A stretch of DNA of 64,000 nucleotides from Lasiosphaeria ovina (lineage: Eukaryota; Ascomycota; Sordariomycetes; Sordariales; Lasiosphaeriaceae): positions 4,774,001 to 4,838,000 of the forward strand of contig JAULSN010000002.1 of the NCBI GenBank assembly GCA_033439765.1, read 5' to 3'. Positions 24,542 to 38,047 of this stretch are shown here, piece after piece. Under the pieces are notes generated by a model. It saw only the letters and a program-made list of their open reading frames with translations, searched no databases and was not told where the DNA came from. Every line of letters starts with the position of its first letter. Position 1 is the stretch's first letter. The position numbers were made by a program, and so were the translations under genes.

Positions 24542-24564
24542 AAAAAAAAAAAAAAAAAAAAAAA
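24542..24564. repeat. Poly-A tract
   Basis: 23 consecutive A bases preceded by a C-rich run in the spacer downstream of ste11. Exact length is prone to sequencing error. Confidence 0.8.
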
Positions 24565-25033
24565 CCCCGGTGCGTACATGAATAGGTAAACAAGTAGGCA
24601 AGGTAGTAATAATCGGTTTACCACTTCTTTAAGGCAAACATATCCCATAATTCGTGACATTCAATGTAAATGCTTTCCCATCTTTCTGCTCCTCCGTGCG
24701 TACGTGTCGAGGTGGAGATAGTAGTAGTAACCCATGAGAAAAAAGTCCCGCTCGTTCCATGCGTGTATCTAGGGGCCATCCAGCGACCGAGAAACATAAA
24801 TCCAGAACCCCCCAGCCATCCCTTGAGAATGCGAAGAGTGATCAATTGTATGTGACAAGACCATCAATCTCTATGACCGCCTTACATCCACTTATGTCCT
24901 TTCATTGTCGTCCATTGACTCATCAAATAAAACATGTCTTGTCCCCGTATCAATAATGTAGCGTGCCAGCTGGCTCTACAGCAAATCCCAGGCATCGAGA
25001 AGGGGTAAATTGACGCCTAGGTAGGTAGGTGGT

Positions 25034-27841
25034 TTATGTGGCCGGCGTCAGGAAGGGGCTTAGCATCAGATCGTCGGCACTTGGGCGTTTGTTGTGGTCC
25101 ATCTCAAAGGTCTGGACAAGGAACTGCTTGGCCTCTTCGCTGGCGTGGTCTGGGATTGTAGGAGCGGCCTTGGATCCACCAATCTTGAAGATGGCCTGCA
25201 ACTGGGTGCAGTCGGGGAACGGGTGAGTGCCCGTCATCATCTCAACGACGAGACAGCCCAGAGACCAGATGTCTGCCTTGCGTGTGTACGAAGTCTGCTT
25301 AACAACCTCGGGCGCCATCCAGAAGACGGAACCCTGCAGAGATGGCCGATGCTTGTTATTGTTGGCGCCGTTGAGGATGTTGGTCGCCTCGAGTTTCTTG
25401 GAGATGCCAAAATCGGAAATCTTGATGGTGCCCTTGTTGTCCACCAGGATGTTGGCACCCTTGATGTCGCGGTGGATAATGTCGCGGTTGTGGAGATACG
25501 ACAGGCCGTTGAGGATCTGCCGGACGAAGCTGCGAACGAGAGGCTCCGGCAGTGCGCCGTACGAGTTGAGCATGGTCTGCACCGAGCCACCAGGCACGTA
25601 CTCGAGGAAAATGTTGAGATACTCGGCCGACGAGCCGCATCCCAGATACTGCACAATGTTGGGGTGTCGGAGGTCGCGCAGGAGGCTAATCTCGCGCTTC
25701 AAAGCCTCAATCATGCTCTTCTTCCTCGAATCGCTCTGGCTGTTGGCGCTCGCGCCGGGCGCCTCGACCTGCTTCACGGCAAGCAGCTCACCCGTGACGG
25801 CGTGCAGAGCGAGATAGACGGAGCCGAAAGATCCCTGGCCGATCAAGGCACCCTTCATCCACTTGCTGTCGTCCCACGATTCGCCAGCGAGGAAGCTCTG
25901 CAGCTCCTCGTCGGCGTCTTCTCCATCCTCGTTCAGGGCCTGGTTGACCTCCTGGATGGAGCCCCCAGAGCCGGTTGTGCTTTCGCCGTCGAAATAGCTG
26001 TGCCTTACGTGGCCGTCGGGGTCGGTGATGCTCAGCGCAGCCGTGTCGGAGCCGCTATCGGCGAAGGAAATGTACGACTTCCGGTTTGGCTCCGTTGGGG
26101 ATGATTCCTCCTGGAGAGTGTCAAGCACAGAGGAGGCGATCGAATCCCGATACCCGTGCAGCATTCTCCCCTGCGCGTCGCGAGGACGGACCTTGGCGAT
26201 TTGGTTGGAGGCGGTCAGCCAACTGTCCGCAATGGTGGGGATGGGCGGGGCATCTTGGATGCTAGAGGCAAAGCTCATGGTGCTGGCAACGCTCAGGCGG
26301 CTGTTTATCTTGCTGAGACGGGCAGACCGTCGCATGGACAGGCGAGCTGTCCTGTCGATTTGTTCTCTTGAGTGATCCGGAAAGTAGCTCGTGAGATCCG
26401 AGGCGATGAGCTCGCTAGGCGGCCTCAAGCCACCGAACTGACGGAGCCCGGGGACACCTTTGCGACGGGGCCCGGCCCGAGACGTCTCGACCGGGGCCGG
26501 CCGCTCCAGATCCCTGGCCGCATTATAGACATTTCTCTCTCGGTCCTGGTACGAGACGGGGGAGAGGGGCGGCTGCATGTTCTCCCAGCTCTCGCCGAGG
26601 ACTTTTTGGATCTTGAGCTGGCTCTGTTTAGTTATGTTTTCGAGGGCACGGTTGTGGTTCTGCTGGGCTTCTTCCATGCCGATGGCGGCAGCCCTCTCAA
26701 GCTCCGACATCCCGGGTTCTCCAGCAGGAACACGCCTCAGAATCAGACGGTTCCGTTCCGGGCGGGTGTGGTCCTTGATAACCCTCCACAGTTCCGTGTC
26801 TCCCAGACGCCGGCACTGCTTCGGATCAGGGTCTACGCCTGCAAGAACCCAGAAGCAGTAATTCCGCTCGTGGTCCTCGCGCAGGGCGAACTTGCGAAGA
26901 GTGACTCGCATGACTTCCTCGCATGTGTTGCAGTCGGCAATCTTGACAACTTTGGTTACGCCCCCCGTGGAGATGACACGGATCACGTCCTGGCCCTGCG
27001 GAAGCGCGGCCATGAGCGAGCCGTCCATGCTGGAATTGTTTCTGGTGTGTGCCGGCACCAGTCTGCCGGGGAGCGCATCGGGAGGAGACATGGGGAATCT
27101 CGACGACGCGGTGGGTGTCTGTTGGCTCGAGTATCCCTGAGGCTGGGCATATCGTTGCCGGCCGGCCGCTCTGAAGTCGGTGCCGGGTAACGGTGAAGTC
27201 GGCCTCGAGGACGGCTTTGAGGGGTCTACGACGGCGGACATGTCGTATTGGCGCGAGTATCTCTTGTTCGCCAAATTAGGGGCAGCCGTCCTGTTCCCAG
27301 GGTTCGGGGGCCGCGGCGAAGCCGATGGCGGCATATACTGAACGTCAAGCCCACCAAACGAGTCCTGAAGCCACAGTTAGAGAGGAACAACTACAGATAG
27401 GGGAAAGTTCTCGCGGCAACCTACCCTATTCCGCTTCTTCTGGTTCGCGTACGTCTTTGTCCGCAGCTTCTTGATGCCCAGAAACAACCGGACGCGGTCA
27501 CCGACTTTATCTATTCCCATCTCCTTGAGGACCTCCTTGTCCATCTCGAGGAGGTTCTCGCCGTTGATGTGGTTCTTTCGAAATATCTTCTCGTACTCGC
27601 CGCATTTGACGCTCCTGAGGTAGTCGCAGACCTGGTCCTCGTTCCAGTTCTTGACCGAGGAGGGCCCGTCGACGTCGGAGAATTCGGACTCGGTAGGGCT
27701 GGCGAAGGACTGGCTCGCCATGGGCACGGCAGGAGCGCGTCTGCTGGGCGGGTATGCTGTTTGCGGCGTGGTTGCCATCAGACCCGAGGCCTGCTGAGAG
27801 CCCAGCGTGGCCGAAAACGACTTTGACGCCAACATGGCCAT
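25034..27841 (-). CDS. ste11: Ste11-type MAP kinase kinase kinase (NRC-1/Mst11/SteC orthologue)
   Basis: Two exons on minus: 27841-27425 and 27364-25034, giving 915 residues with one 60-nt intron. Domain order is diagnostic. A SAM domain lies at about 64-128 (NWNEDQVCDYLRS). A Ras-association domain lies at about 264-351 (DVIRVISTGGVTKVVKI, RLILRRV). A long Ser/Arg-rich linker follows. The kinase domain spans 641-915, with GQGSFGSVY, the ATP-binding Lys of LAVK (~670), HRDIKGANILV, DFGIS and WMAPEVV. In the family this kinase activates Ste7/MEK-2 and then the Fus3/Kss1-type MAPK, with an Ste50 adaptor binding the SAM domain; it controls hyphal fusion, appressorium or sexual development. All catalytic residues are intact. 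A 5.7-kb spacer separates its 5' end from the divergent LRR gene. Confidence 0.95.
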
Positions 27842-30800
27842 GATGACGACGGGGGGTTATCAAATCGACAGCATGAGTGCAGAGGCGAGGAGGCAATAGG
27901 GCCAGAAGGCGGGCGCGATGGGGGTGTTGGTCTTTTTTGGCTTGTTTGTTTGGTGTTGCCGGCGGCGCAGCGAGGCCCTTGCGGAGGGAACGCACGACGG
28001 ACGACGCTATCTTGGAATAGGGGGAGCTTCGAGTTGTCGCGTTCCTTTGGAACAGGGCAGCACAGCACGGATACCGATACTAGTATCTGGGGGGGTGGCA
28101 AGGTGGTGACAAAGGGTATCCAGCCCTCTTCACCGTCTGTCAGCAGGCCAGCGGCGGCTTGCTGATGCGGGAAGGAGACGTGTCTGTCGGGCGCGTTGCA
28201 CGAAGCAGCAGTAGCAGCAGCAGTAGCAGGATCCCTGAGGCGGTTTGGTGTTGGTCGACCAGCAAATCCAATTTCAGATCCCTCGAGCACCGTTGGCGGC
28301 GGGCCAAATTCTTTCTTTTCTTTTCCCTTTTCGTGATGGCGACGCGCAGCTGGGCAGGGCAGCAAGTAACAGAGACAAAGAGCGCTGCTTACAACAAAAT
28401 AAAGAGAAAGGAAAGAAAGATGACAGCCCAGTCCCCCGTCAGTAAACGATGTCGGTGGGTTGAGGAGTCAAGGATCCCGTGTCGATGGGACGGGGAGGGG
28501 GCACAAGGTAGTCAAGTAATCCCGTATTACGGGTTACTGCCTCCAATCCGGGGAGATACTGTGCATGTATGAGGCCGGGTGGTATGTATGTGTGTATGTA
28601 CAGTACGTACGTATTTTGCGAACAAGCTAGAAAAACGAGGCCAGGTCAGGGGCTGCAGCTGCAGGACTACCTCCCTACCTGGGCAGTGAGTGAGTGGGAC
28701 GAAACCCCGAAGCTGTGGATTCTATGGAAATTTCAAATGGCCTTGGGGCAATTCAGGCTGCTTGCTGCTTGCTGGACTGTGTCTGCGCTGCTTGGTGGTG
28801 AAGTGCAGCGCGCTCTCCTTGTGGGGGCATGGGAGGGGGCGGCGGTGGCGGATTGATTGGATGGGCTCCAACGCGCTCACCAATCGCTTGAGGTTGCCCC
28901 CTGGATTTGAAACCGAGCACGGTCCAGGTAGGGCGCTTGTTCGCGATGTCGTATCGTATCCAGAACGGCAGAACCCTGACCAAAATACACACACAGCTAT
29001 CCGTAATCCCGTCTCACCTCAACAACACAACGGCCGCCGCGAAGGGCGCTCGTCGCAAATATCGCGCAGTTCTCAGATACATAGTATGTTTTTTCTGTTG
29101 CTTCCATATCCTGACACCGGCCCATCGTTTCCGGATGGCGAGACGGAAAGTGAAGCCGACTCGGAGTGTAAAGTCGATCAGCCTCCGACAAGTTCGTTTC
29201 GAAACATCCCGATCGATGCAGTCAACAAGTGCCAAGGCCCAAGGCAGAGACCAACCAGGTAAGGGTAGGATGGTAGCTCGACCCGAGCAAACATACTACC
29301 ATGCGTACTTGGTATACATGCCCACCTTCCTCCTACCAGGTAGGCACTGTACCGAAGATCGATACAGGTTTATAGCACGCTGGCAGATTACATCAAGTCA
29401 CAACCTGTACTGGTCCAACTGTCCAACAGCCCAACGAGCAGAGTCGTCCCGGAGTTCATCGCTGAGTTATCAACCGCAGAGGGAGCTGCAGGCAAAGCTT
29501 GGTATTGAGGGCTTGCTTGGTCTTGGGTCGACGGCAGAGGGAAATGGCTGCCAATGCGATGCACTCCCACAACTCTCCAAAGCGGCGCGGGGGTCGAGTC
29601 CGTATCCTGCGAGTAGCACAAAGCCAGCATCACCTGCCTAGGTGCTTGTCCTTGGTGCTGCTGTGTTGCGGCCCAGGACTGTAATTATGGATGCTTCCAG
29701 CTTCCATCGCCACTAGCGACTCGTGAAGGGGGGGCTGAGACAGCTGATTCTTTGAGTTCGGCCCCCAGCGAATTAGTTTCGGAAGTCAGACCGCCCAATC
29801 AAAGGCAGCTGTCTTAACTTATGTGCTTTTTCACGACGCCCACCTACCTTGCCTGCGCCAACTGCAGACTTCTCTGAGCAGGCGTCGTCAGTGCCTACAT
29901 AGTAGGGGGGTCTGGAAATAGGCTGGTATGTGTGGTGGGATGGGATGTATTGAATTTCAAACCCAACACGCCGTATTCCGTCTTCCGCGCATGCAGGTAT
30001 TTTAGTTGCGGGCAGCCAAGTGACTGTAACGAAGCTTTTCGAGTTCTGGTTGAGATCCCCGCGGGCGGACGGAGAAGACAGGCTTGACCCTCGCCGCCTG
30101 AAACGGTAGCCGTTTCATCAACCACCAATGCCTAAAGAGATCGGCAGGTCCCGCATGATAGCACAGAGCCCCTCTATCCCGCACACATCTCCGCCTTCTC
30201 TCTCGTCCCCGTGCTAACGTCCGATACCCCTATCGGAGCATTGACCAGCACCGCCAGGGGACAAATGAAGTCATTGAACACAAGAGCGGGAGGAATGGCA
30301 TTGTGCAGGTGCAGAAGGAGCCCAAAGCACCCGCCCATCATTATATTCTCCATGACATCGAGATTTGAGATTTGTGGCCCGGTTCATCGGCCCACCCTCG
30401 TACAGGAGATCACAGTCCATCACCATCCACTATGCAGTACTATGCAGCATTGCAGTCGACAGAGAAACAGAGGAAGCAAAAGCCGGGTCACGTTGCAAAC
30501 ATTTTCGAATCATCTGGCGGCCTGCAATTGCACTGGTATCAGCCCACATCAGACGATCCGAAAACAAACTGCCGGACTTTTTGCGTGTGCTGTGGATTAT
30601 CCGAGACGGAGTGAGCGGGCGGGCTGGTGGGTGACGTTGCCAGCCTCGGTCGTTGGTGGTTGGGTGCCGGTGAAGAAGAAGATAAAAGGACAGCATCCGT
30701 TGTCAGCAACTGCGGCCTGCTTGCATCGGACGTTTCCGACTCTTCTTACGGAGACCCATGCAGGCAGTCAGCCCCCTCGTCCACCATTCACCATGGCACC

Positions 30801-33577
30801 AGCCATGCTATTGCTGCCGTACCAAAGGAAGGGGCCGGTGGAGTGAAGGGCAGGCGCGACGCTGGGCCGCATACGCGTCTGGGCGGCTTCGGTGTGAGGA
30901 AGAAAAAAACCTGAGCGGAGGTGGACAAAAAGGCCCGTGAGGGCACGGAATAGCCGCCCATTCCATTTCCATTGACATGTGCCGCCCGGATGGCCCACGA
31001 CACTGTGTAGTGTGTATGGTATGTACAGTACCCTGCATCATGCATCATGGGATTTCCAAAACTGCCTACGTTGGCTGCTAGTTGAGTACTGAGTAGTGTC
31101 GAAAACATTGTGCCCTAAACAGTCCCCTCACCATGTCCAGACGCATGTGCAGACGAATCCATACCGTACCATATGCATGTTAGCTCATCCATATCGTCGC
31201 ATTTGGCTTGAGAAACACAACATTGCTGCTAGCACTGCTCCTTCACAGCACGTTCCACGTTCCTCTTTTCCGGGGTCGACGTCTGGTTGGTTACTTAAAT
31301 TTTGTTCGATCGAACATGAAACGAAGCTCTGCCCCGCTGATCTGGGAATAGAATTCTAAAGATGGAATGGAATGCCGGGCACAGAGCGGAACAACAACAC
31401 CTCAGGGGTATCTCAGAAACGCAGCCCAGTGACCCGAAAGTTGCGACAACAACAGCTTTTTATAACTTTTAACTACTTGGCGTCAGTGCTTCCTTTATGG
31501 GCGAGTTCGGTATTTTCCTCTTTTGGGACGCCACCTTCAAGTCTCAGGTCATCAAAACACCAATGACGAGGAGAAGCCAGACACGGGAAGACAGGCTTGG
31601 ACAAAGTTCAGCCACAATACGCAGCCACGAGGGGGGGAAAGTCGTGCCAAAGTCGTGCCCCGGGGATGTCGAGGTCAGGCAACTCGAACCTAAAGTAAGT
31701 TTTCGTAAAGTCCAAGCTTGAGCTTGCCACGTTGCACACTCAGCAAGAACCCAACCAACTATGACGGGAACTACCGTGACCGGGCGTGAACTAGCAGTGC
31801 ATAGTAAGCAACAGCGACCACTCTGATCTTTTCCATCCATTCTTTCGGGTTTTGGGTTTTGGGGCATGATAACGTTAAACTCTGACCTTTTGACACGCAG
31901 CACGTGCATGGAAAACATGTGTTTTGTGTTTTTTCTTCTTCAAAATTCCTGACCGTCACACGAGAGCCGGGAAAGCCCCGGCCGACCGCACGGATATCAA
32001 GACGGACATGGCAATTCCCATCAATCGGGCAATGCAGGCGGAATTTGGCAAGCACTGGATGGTGGCAGTTACCCGTACCTTATCGGCAACATTTCTCAAA
32101 TGCGTCAAACCCAGCAAGACGAAACCGAACGCAGAAGGCTAGCCCGTGGGTAACCCTACTGGCGTAAGGATTCCGAGCTCGCCATTGGACAGGAATGATC
32201 GGAGCTCCAGCTGCACTAGCGAATTGAGATGGGGCCAACGGACCCCATTGGCCAGCAGGCTCCCGGAAGCAGGTTCGATAACATCATCCCGCAGCAAGTT
32301 TCCCCGCCCTGATTCCACGACCGGATCGCCCTCTAGAATGGCTTCTAATTCGACGGGCGTGGGGACTGGGCTCTGCGCGAATTGGAGCAGCGCAGCGCAG
32401 TGTTGTGATGTGCTGGCTGGCTGGCTCGGTGGCGGCCGCGTGCAGCGTGGCCCTGCTATGGTGCGTTCCAGTTTCCAGTCACCAGCTTGGTTTGTTCTGA
32501 ATGGAGGTGGAAAGATAGCTGAGTCGTTTGAAATCCAAACCTCCATTTTATTACTTTACTCCGTACCCGTACCTGCCGTTTGTCGCTCTCACGGTGTCCC
32601 ATGTGCTTCAACCCCCACCGGGGCCTGGTTCTCTCTGCGGGACGCGCCATCCATCTGGAGGACCGGGGCACGTCCCCCTCTCCTGCCGTCATCGACATTG
32701 ACATCGACGTGCGCCGTCCCGACCGCTTGAAGGCTCTTGCACTAGTTCCAGACTCCAGACGTCCTTTCTACGTCTGCCGAAGTTAGAGACGGTAGGCCCG
32801 ATCTTTTCCTGATTCTAGCAGTCAACTTTCCCTGTGCAGTGTTTGTTCCACAGACGTAGATGAGACACAATTCGAGCTCGGGCGCCAAAAAGTGCCAATG
32901 AGCTGATCGCACATGCCCGCCGCTCGCAGCCCGACCATACAGTACATACAGCACACATTATTATGCGCACCAAGAGCTTTTGACTACCCTAGGTGTCCTA
33001 GGTCTTCACGTCTCCGCACTAGCAAAAATGGTCTTTTCTGACCGACGTCGACCAAGAAGAATCTGAACAGGGCAGAGCAGAGCAGAGCAGGTCAGAGCAT
33101 TTGCAAGGACCAAACCAAAAACTTCGGGCCAAGGCTAGGTCTTCCTAGTTCTACAGCTGAGGCTACAGGCTTCGGACCTCATTGTGGCACCCATCTACGG
33201 GGTACACGAGAATCCACGGGGCAGGGCAGTGCAGGGCAGCAGGGCAGAGTGCTTGACATTGGATAAGGAACGGTACATGACATAGGTATTCCCTACATCT
33301 ACATGCCCATACCTGGGACACCTGGGTCCACCGCGCTTCTGGAGCCATCCCCGGCCCCTTCATCATAGAAGCATCTCGGAACCTCGTCTTCCTTCTGGAA
33401 CCCCTGACGCATCGCTCCACCCCATATCCCACACTCGTCCACTCGAACCACCTAACCCCCGCATCCGGAGTCCGGGCCCGGCCCGAATAGGCTATTCGCT
33501 CGCCGCATCTCGCCCATTTCGTTCCGGGGCATTGCACGAACGAAACCCGAACAGACGAGAATCGTGCGGGGCGAGAT
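27842..33577. other. 5.7-kb divergent intergenic region
   Basis: The largest gene-free stretch, between the 5' ends of ste11 (-) and the LRR protein (+). 27842-28400 is probably the ste11 leader and promoter, with an (AGC)n-like run near 28205-28228. One TACTCCGTA word lies at 32557-32565, and AGAGC repeats occur at 33070-33090. Several open frames of 60-240 codons exist, but they are low-complexity, overlap on both strands and show no domain, so none was called. Confidence 0.5.
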
Positions 33578-36500
33578 ATGCCCGTTCCGATAGCTACCAT
33601 GGATCTCAGGCGCAAGAAGGTCACCCGGCTGATGCCCTTGACCATGGCCGCCTCGCCCGTGTCTGATGCCACCCTTCCAAGCCCTGGGGTCAGCACGCCG
33701 GGCTCTCCCACGAGTTCCGAGGGCGGCGACCGTCACCACACCAGCTTCTCCCTCCACTCTTTAAAGGACAGGGGGTGGCGCCCCTTTGGCAGTCGGGAAT
33801 CCATCTCGGAATCAGCAGCAACCGGCAGCGGCAGCGGCAGCGGCAGTCTCGTCAGGGGGACAAGCTCACACAGCCGGAGACTCTCCAAATCGCGGCCCCA
33901 TTCAGCTTCCCCCTTCGATAGCCTCAACAGGCGGAGCTCGGGTTTCTCTGACGACTTCGGCCGCCTCTCGCTTGTTGACACCATGAGCACAACGTCATCC
34001 TCGCTGATCGATTGGGCTTCGCAAAATATCATGGGATCTGCGGCCCTAGAGCGAGACACGCAGCTGCTGAGGTCAAAAAACCCCTATCTTGTCGTGACTA
34101 CAGACTACCTGATGAAGTTGAAGAGCCACGCCGACGTCCTCGCCGCATTTCCGCCTCGAAATTCCGAGGAAAGCGCCGGGGCCAATCAACCTGAAGGTGT
34201 GGCCACCGCCTCGACCGCGCCCGAACCCGCGGTTTTAATCCCGGTCGCTTCTATCGTGTCTGTTTTCCCTGCCGAGACCACGAGACCGTCATTTGGGATC
34301 GAGGTGTGGTGGAGGAGCCCTTCTGGGTTTTCGTTCCAGCATACAGTGTTTTGCTTCAACCTCCCGGCGGAGCGAATCGAGCAGATGCACAATATTTTAC
34401 GGGCTATGCGAGAGGGGAGCAGCAGCGCCGACTACGACTCGGCAACGCGCCATTCCCCGGACCTCCTCGTCCTCCTGAGAGCTGTACAGGAGGCCGAGGA
34501 ACCGACGTTCAAGCATCGGAGACTCGAGATCTTTCCCGTCGCTCCTCGAGGGCTTACGCGAATGGAATGTAACCCCAAGGCGGAGGAGGCGTCGTCGTCA
34601 AAGAAATCACAGGAGGGCCCGGCTATTTACTTGGTGGTCGGCACTTATCTCTGCTACCTCATCGAGATTCAAAAGGGCGCCAAAGGCGGCGAGCCTTTTA
34701 GTCGGCACAGGAAATTCGGGATAGTAACGCTGGAAAACTTGCGGGGAGACTGGACACTTCACCAGGAGAGGTTCAACATGACGTTTCGGTAAGATGTCGC
34801 ATAAGTCACTGCCTGGATCTGGTCTAGCCGGATTGGTTGCAGACCATGGCCCATGCTAACCCGTTAATTCTTCTAGAGAACCTTTTCGGTCACCCGTAAC
34901 TCTAGAGCTCGCCAGTCGCTACTACCGGCATATCATTCGTATCTTTGGCACCGCCGACCGTTTCTTGAAGCCGGTGTGGCCGCAGCTATGGCAGACGTTG
35001 GAGGTCCATCACATCTCGGGACTCAAGGAGCCGCAATATCTTGTTCCTCGGGACGACTTTGGAAGCATCAAGAGAACTCTAGACGCGTATTTGGCCGCCT
35101 ACCATTGCGATGTTGTTGATTGGGAAATCAACTGGAAGAGCAAATATGCGCCCGAGTTCCGGCTGCTACCTCCCAAGAACGCGGCTCATTACTCGCCATT
35201 GCAGCTCTTGGCCGTGTTACGGGCCTTGCGCTATAACGACTATTTCAACTCGCTCTCCTTCCGTGATATCAACCTTGCCGTTCTCTGGGGTGTCGAAGAC
35301 AGCTATGTCTCCAAATTCCAACTAATCAAACCTTCAAATGTCGCCTATCTGAATCGCACTTGTTAGTGTCTTTTGATATCGTGCTCCCGCCTAAACTCCT
35401 GGTACCTTTGCTGACTTTTCATGTCTCCCGTGCATCAGGTGTTACCCTCGACCCCGACGAGGTTGAAGTTGTCAAGAGGAGTTCACTTCTGCATCAAGAA
35501 TTTCACGCCCTGGCGTTTTGCTCAGAAAACATCCGCCAGATCGATTTCACCAACTCATCCGCGTCACTCTCATCATACTTGGCAAGACCAGCCAACTACA
35601 ACACTGCAAACCTGCAATACCTAACCCCTATATTGACCCTGCTGAAATCCGGCCTTACGAGATGTAACCGCTTCAATCTCAGCGGAAACACGCTCCATCG
35701 ATCCGACATTCAAGATCTCGGTAAGAAATGAGCAGCCCGAAGCGTCATGTTGATATCTGCCTCCCCCTCTTGTGTAAGTTGCTAACACTTTGTAGCCGAG
35801 TCCCTGAAAACTGGAAGCATTCAAGCTCTTGACGTGTCTTGCTGCGGGCTAGACGATATGGCGTTACGCGACTTGATCGTCGGCCCTTTCTTGGACGATC
35901 CACAGACACTCCAATCTCTGAATCTCTCTGGAAATCCCGGCCGTCTACCCGCACGCCTCCTCCCCCGCATACTCAGGAACCTCACCAGAATTAAGGAGTT
36001 GAACCTTGGTGGGAGTATTCAAGGCAACATCGATGGTGCTTTGATACCATACGAGACCCTGATTTGTCTTGATCTTCTCGAAGAACTTGACATTTCAAAC
36101 TTCAAGGTTAGTCGCAGTACATCCTCTAAGCACAGTTACAAACCGTTTCGTCTACTTACCAGCTATTTATTCTTATAGCACAATGATGCAACTATGTTGG
36201 ACCTGGAAAGGTTTCTCCGGTACAGGAGCCAGAAGATGGACGACCAAGAGCCCTTGCCTTTTCGGAAGCTTGTTCTCAATCATTGCGGTATCACGGGGAA
36301 ACAAGCCGCACGACTCTTCGATGCCATTGGCGAAGACCATGGCCTACAGCTATTCATCAACGGCAACCCAATAGAGGAGGGTTTGGAGGACTTGACAGGC
36401 GTTATTCGGCTTAGCAGGGGTCCAATCGGCCTGAATATGGAGATGGTAGAGTTCAAGACTGAGAGCCAGTACTTGGCTCTAATTCAGGCGCTGACCGAGA

Positions 36501-37639
36501 CAAAACACTTGAATTTCCTCAGCCTGGTAGGCACGGCGCCGACGTTCCCACATCAAGGACCCTGCAGCCAGCAAATGATACGGGCGTTTGAGGAATTCTT
36601 CTCCCGCAACCGATCTATCCGCTTTCTGGACTTGTCCGGATTTTGTGGCAAACTCGAAGATGGGCAACTGGCCAAAGGCTTTGGACACTCGCTCATCGGC
36701 CTCATAAAGAACCAGACCATGACGCACTTGAGAATTCGGAACCAAGATCTGCACGAAGATGCCGGCACCATTGGGCGCGTTCTGAGCGATAACCGCCGCC
36801 TAGTTGTGCTCGACTGCCAGGACAATAACTTCAATCTAACGAGCCTACAATTTCTTGTCGAAAGCCTCAAGAACAACAACACCATCTTGGACTTTCCTTT
36901 TTCTGCGGCCGAGCGGGAGTCGATCTGGCAGAACATTTTACGCGGGCTGCAGAGAAGGGCTCCTGCCCATCGCCGAAGCTCGTCCGCGACGGCAGCAAAG
37001 GGAAGCGCCAATAACAGCGGGGGCAAGGATCAGTTTAAAATGGAAGAGAGCATGCTCCGGGCCGTATTCGAACGGCAATTCGAGGACATCGACATGCACG
37101 TACGGCGGAACCGCAAGCTGCTCGAAGGCGCCTCGGGGCTGGCGCTGGACATGTTATTCGACTCGTCCACGGACAGCGTACCAACCGCGGCAATCCTGGG
37201 AGGAGGAATCGACTACGCGGAGGGTTGGCCATCCATTCCGATACTGGAGGAGCTGCTGAGCGGCAGCACGAGAAAAAGAAAAACGAAAGAAAGGGCCGGG
37301 AGCGAGGTGGCCTCACGCCCCACGTATAATACGGGCGGCGATGGCGTAGGAGACGGCGACGGAGACGGAGACAGGAACACCCCCACAGCGCCAGACATCA
37401 CCTGTGATAGGAGGCGGCCCACGGTTCACTCGTCGGCCATGGCTGCGGCAAGCTCACCGCCCGTGCCGTACCACGTTCTTCAGCACCACGACGGCATAGA
37501 GAGTCCGACCGAAACCCTCGACCCCGCGTCCGAGATTTCGACTCCGCCCGAGGTCGGCAGTCCGACCCTGCCCGGGGCCCAGGACCAGGCGTTCAAGCAG
37601 ATGATGAATGAGTTCAAGTCGTCGGGTTTCGAGTGTTAG
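33578..37639 (+). CDS. Large leucine-rich-repeat protein with N-terminal PH-like region
   Basis: Five exons: 33578-34788, 34877-35361, 35439-35720, 35796-36106, 36179-37639, giving 1249 residues. Residues 1-~150 are Ser/Gly/Arg-rich and disordered. About 165-420 looks like one or two PH-type beta folds (NPYLVVTTDYLMKLKSH; FQHTVFCFNLPAERIEQM; YLVVGTYLCYLIEIQ). From about 570 to 930 there are leucine-rich repeats of RNI type (IQALDVSCCGLDD, LQSLNLSGNPGRLP, IRFLDLSGF, LVVLDCQDNNF). The C-terminus is charged and low-complexity, with a GDGDGDGD run. This order, PH then LRR then unstructured tail, resembles CARMIL-type regulators of actin capping, but the capping-protein motif was not identified, so the role is open. 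All four introns are GT-AG and keep the frame. Confidence 0.88.
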
Positions 37640-38047
37640 CGGCGCCAACTATTTTTTCGGCGTCGGCTAGACTCCTTTTTTTCTCCATTCGTTTTTCAGT
37701 GCTAGCTAAAGAAGCGTGGAGAGAGGTGAAGCATGGCAGCGTTCTTCTGTAATAACCATAGACGAGAGGGGCAGCCGGGTGACTGCTGGACCTAAGGGGT
37801 CCATAGATAAAGGATCACCGAAATACCTGTCGAGACGAACAGCCAGGTATGGTGGCGAGGGCTAGTGCCTTCGTGTACACGTCATAATATATATACATAT
37901 ATATAAACACATTTGGAGCGCTTTCTATGCCCTGGGCGTTTGATCTTGCATGGCTGGTGGCGGCAAGGTTCGTGAGTTGGCCGGTATAGACCGACTCTAT
38001 CTGTGCCGTTCAATTGCTTGACTTCTTGCTGTACTGCGGTAAATGCC

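Larger units (their letters stand above)
22906..25033. other. Convergent intergenic region with a repeat copy
   Basis: About 2.1 kb between the protease (+) and ste11 (-) 3' ends. The first 250 bases are T-rich and likely hold the protease 3' end. It contains one copy of a dispersed repeat (24245-24340, minus) and a 23-nt poly-A run (24542-24564). No gene was seen. Confidence 0.55.

Noticed and set aside
28890..28925. tRNA-like T-arm (GGTTTCAAATCC on minus)
   Set aside because: One base too many in the loop and no acceptor or anticodon stem around it.
28907..29641. Open frame of 244 codons on plus in the ste11-LRR spacer
   Set aside because: Low-complexity, no domain, competing frames on both strands, and no splice-supported extension.
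32139..32730. Overlapping open frames of 135 (minus) and 194 (plus) codons
   Set aside because: They overlap head to head, show no recognisable motif, and look like chance frames in GC-rich spacer.
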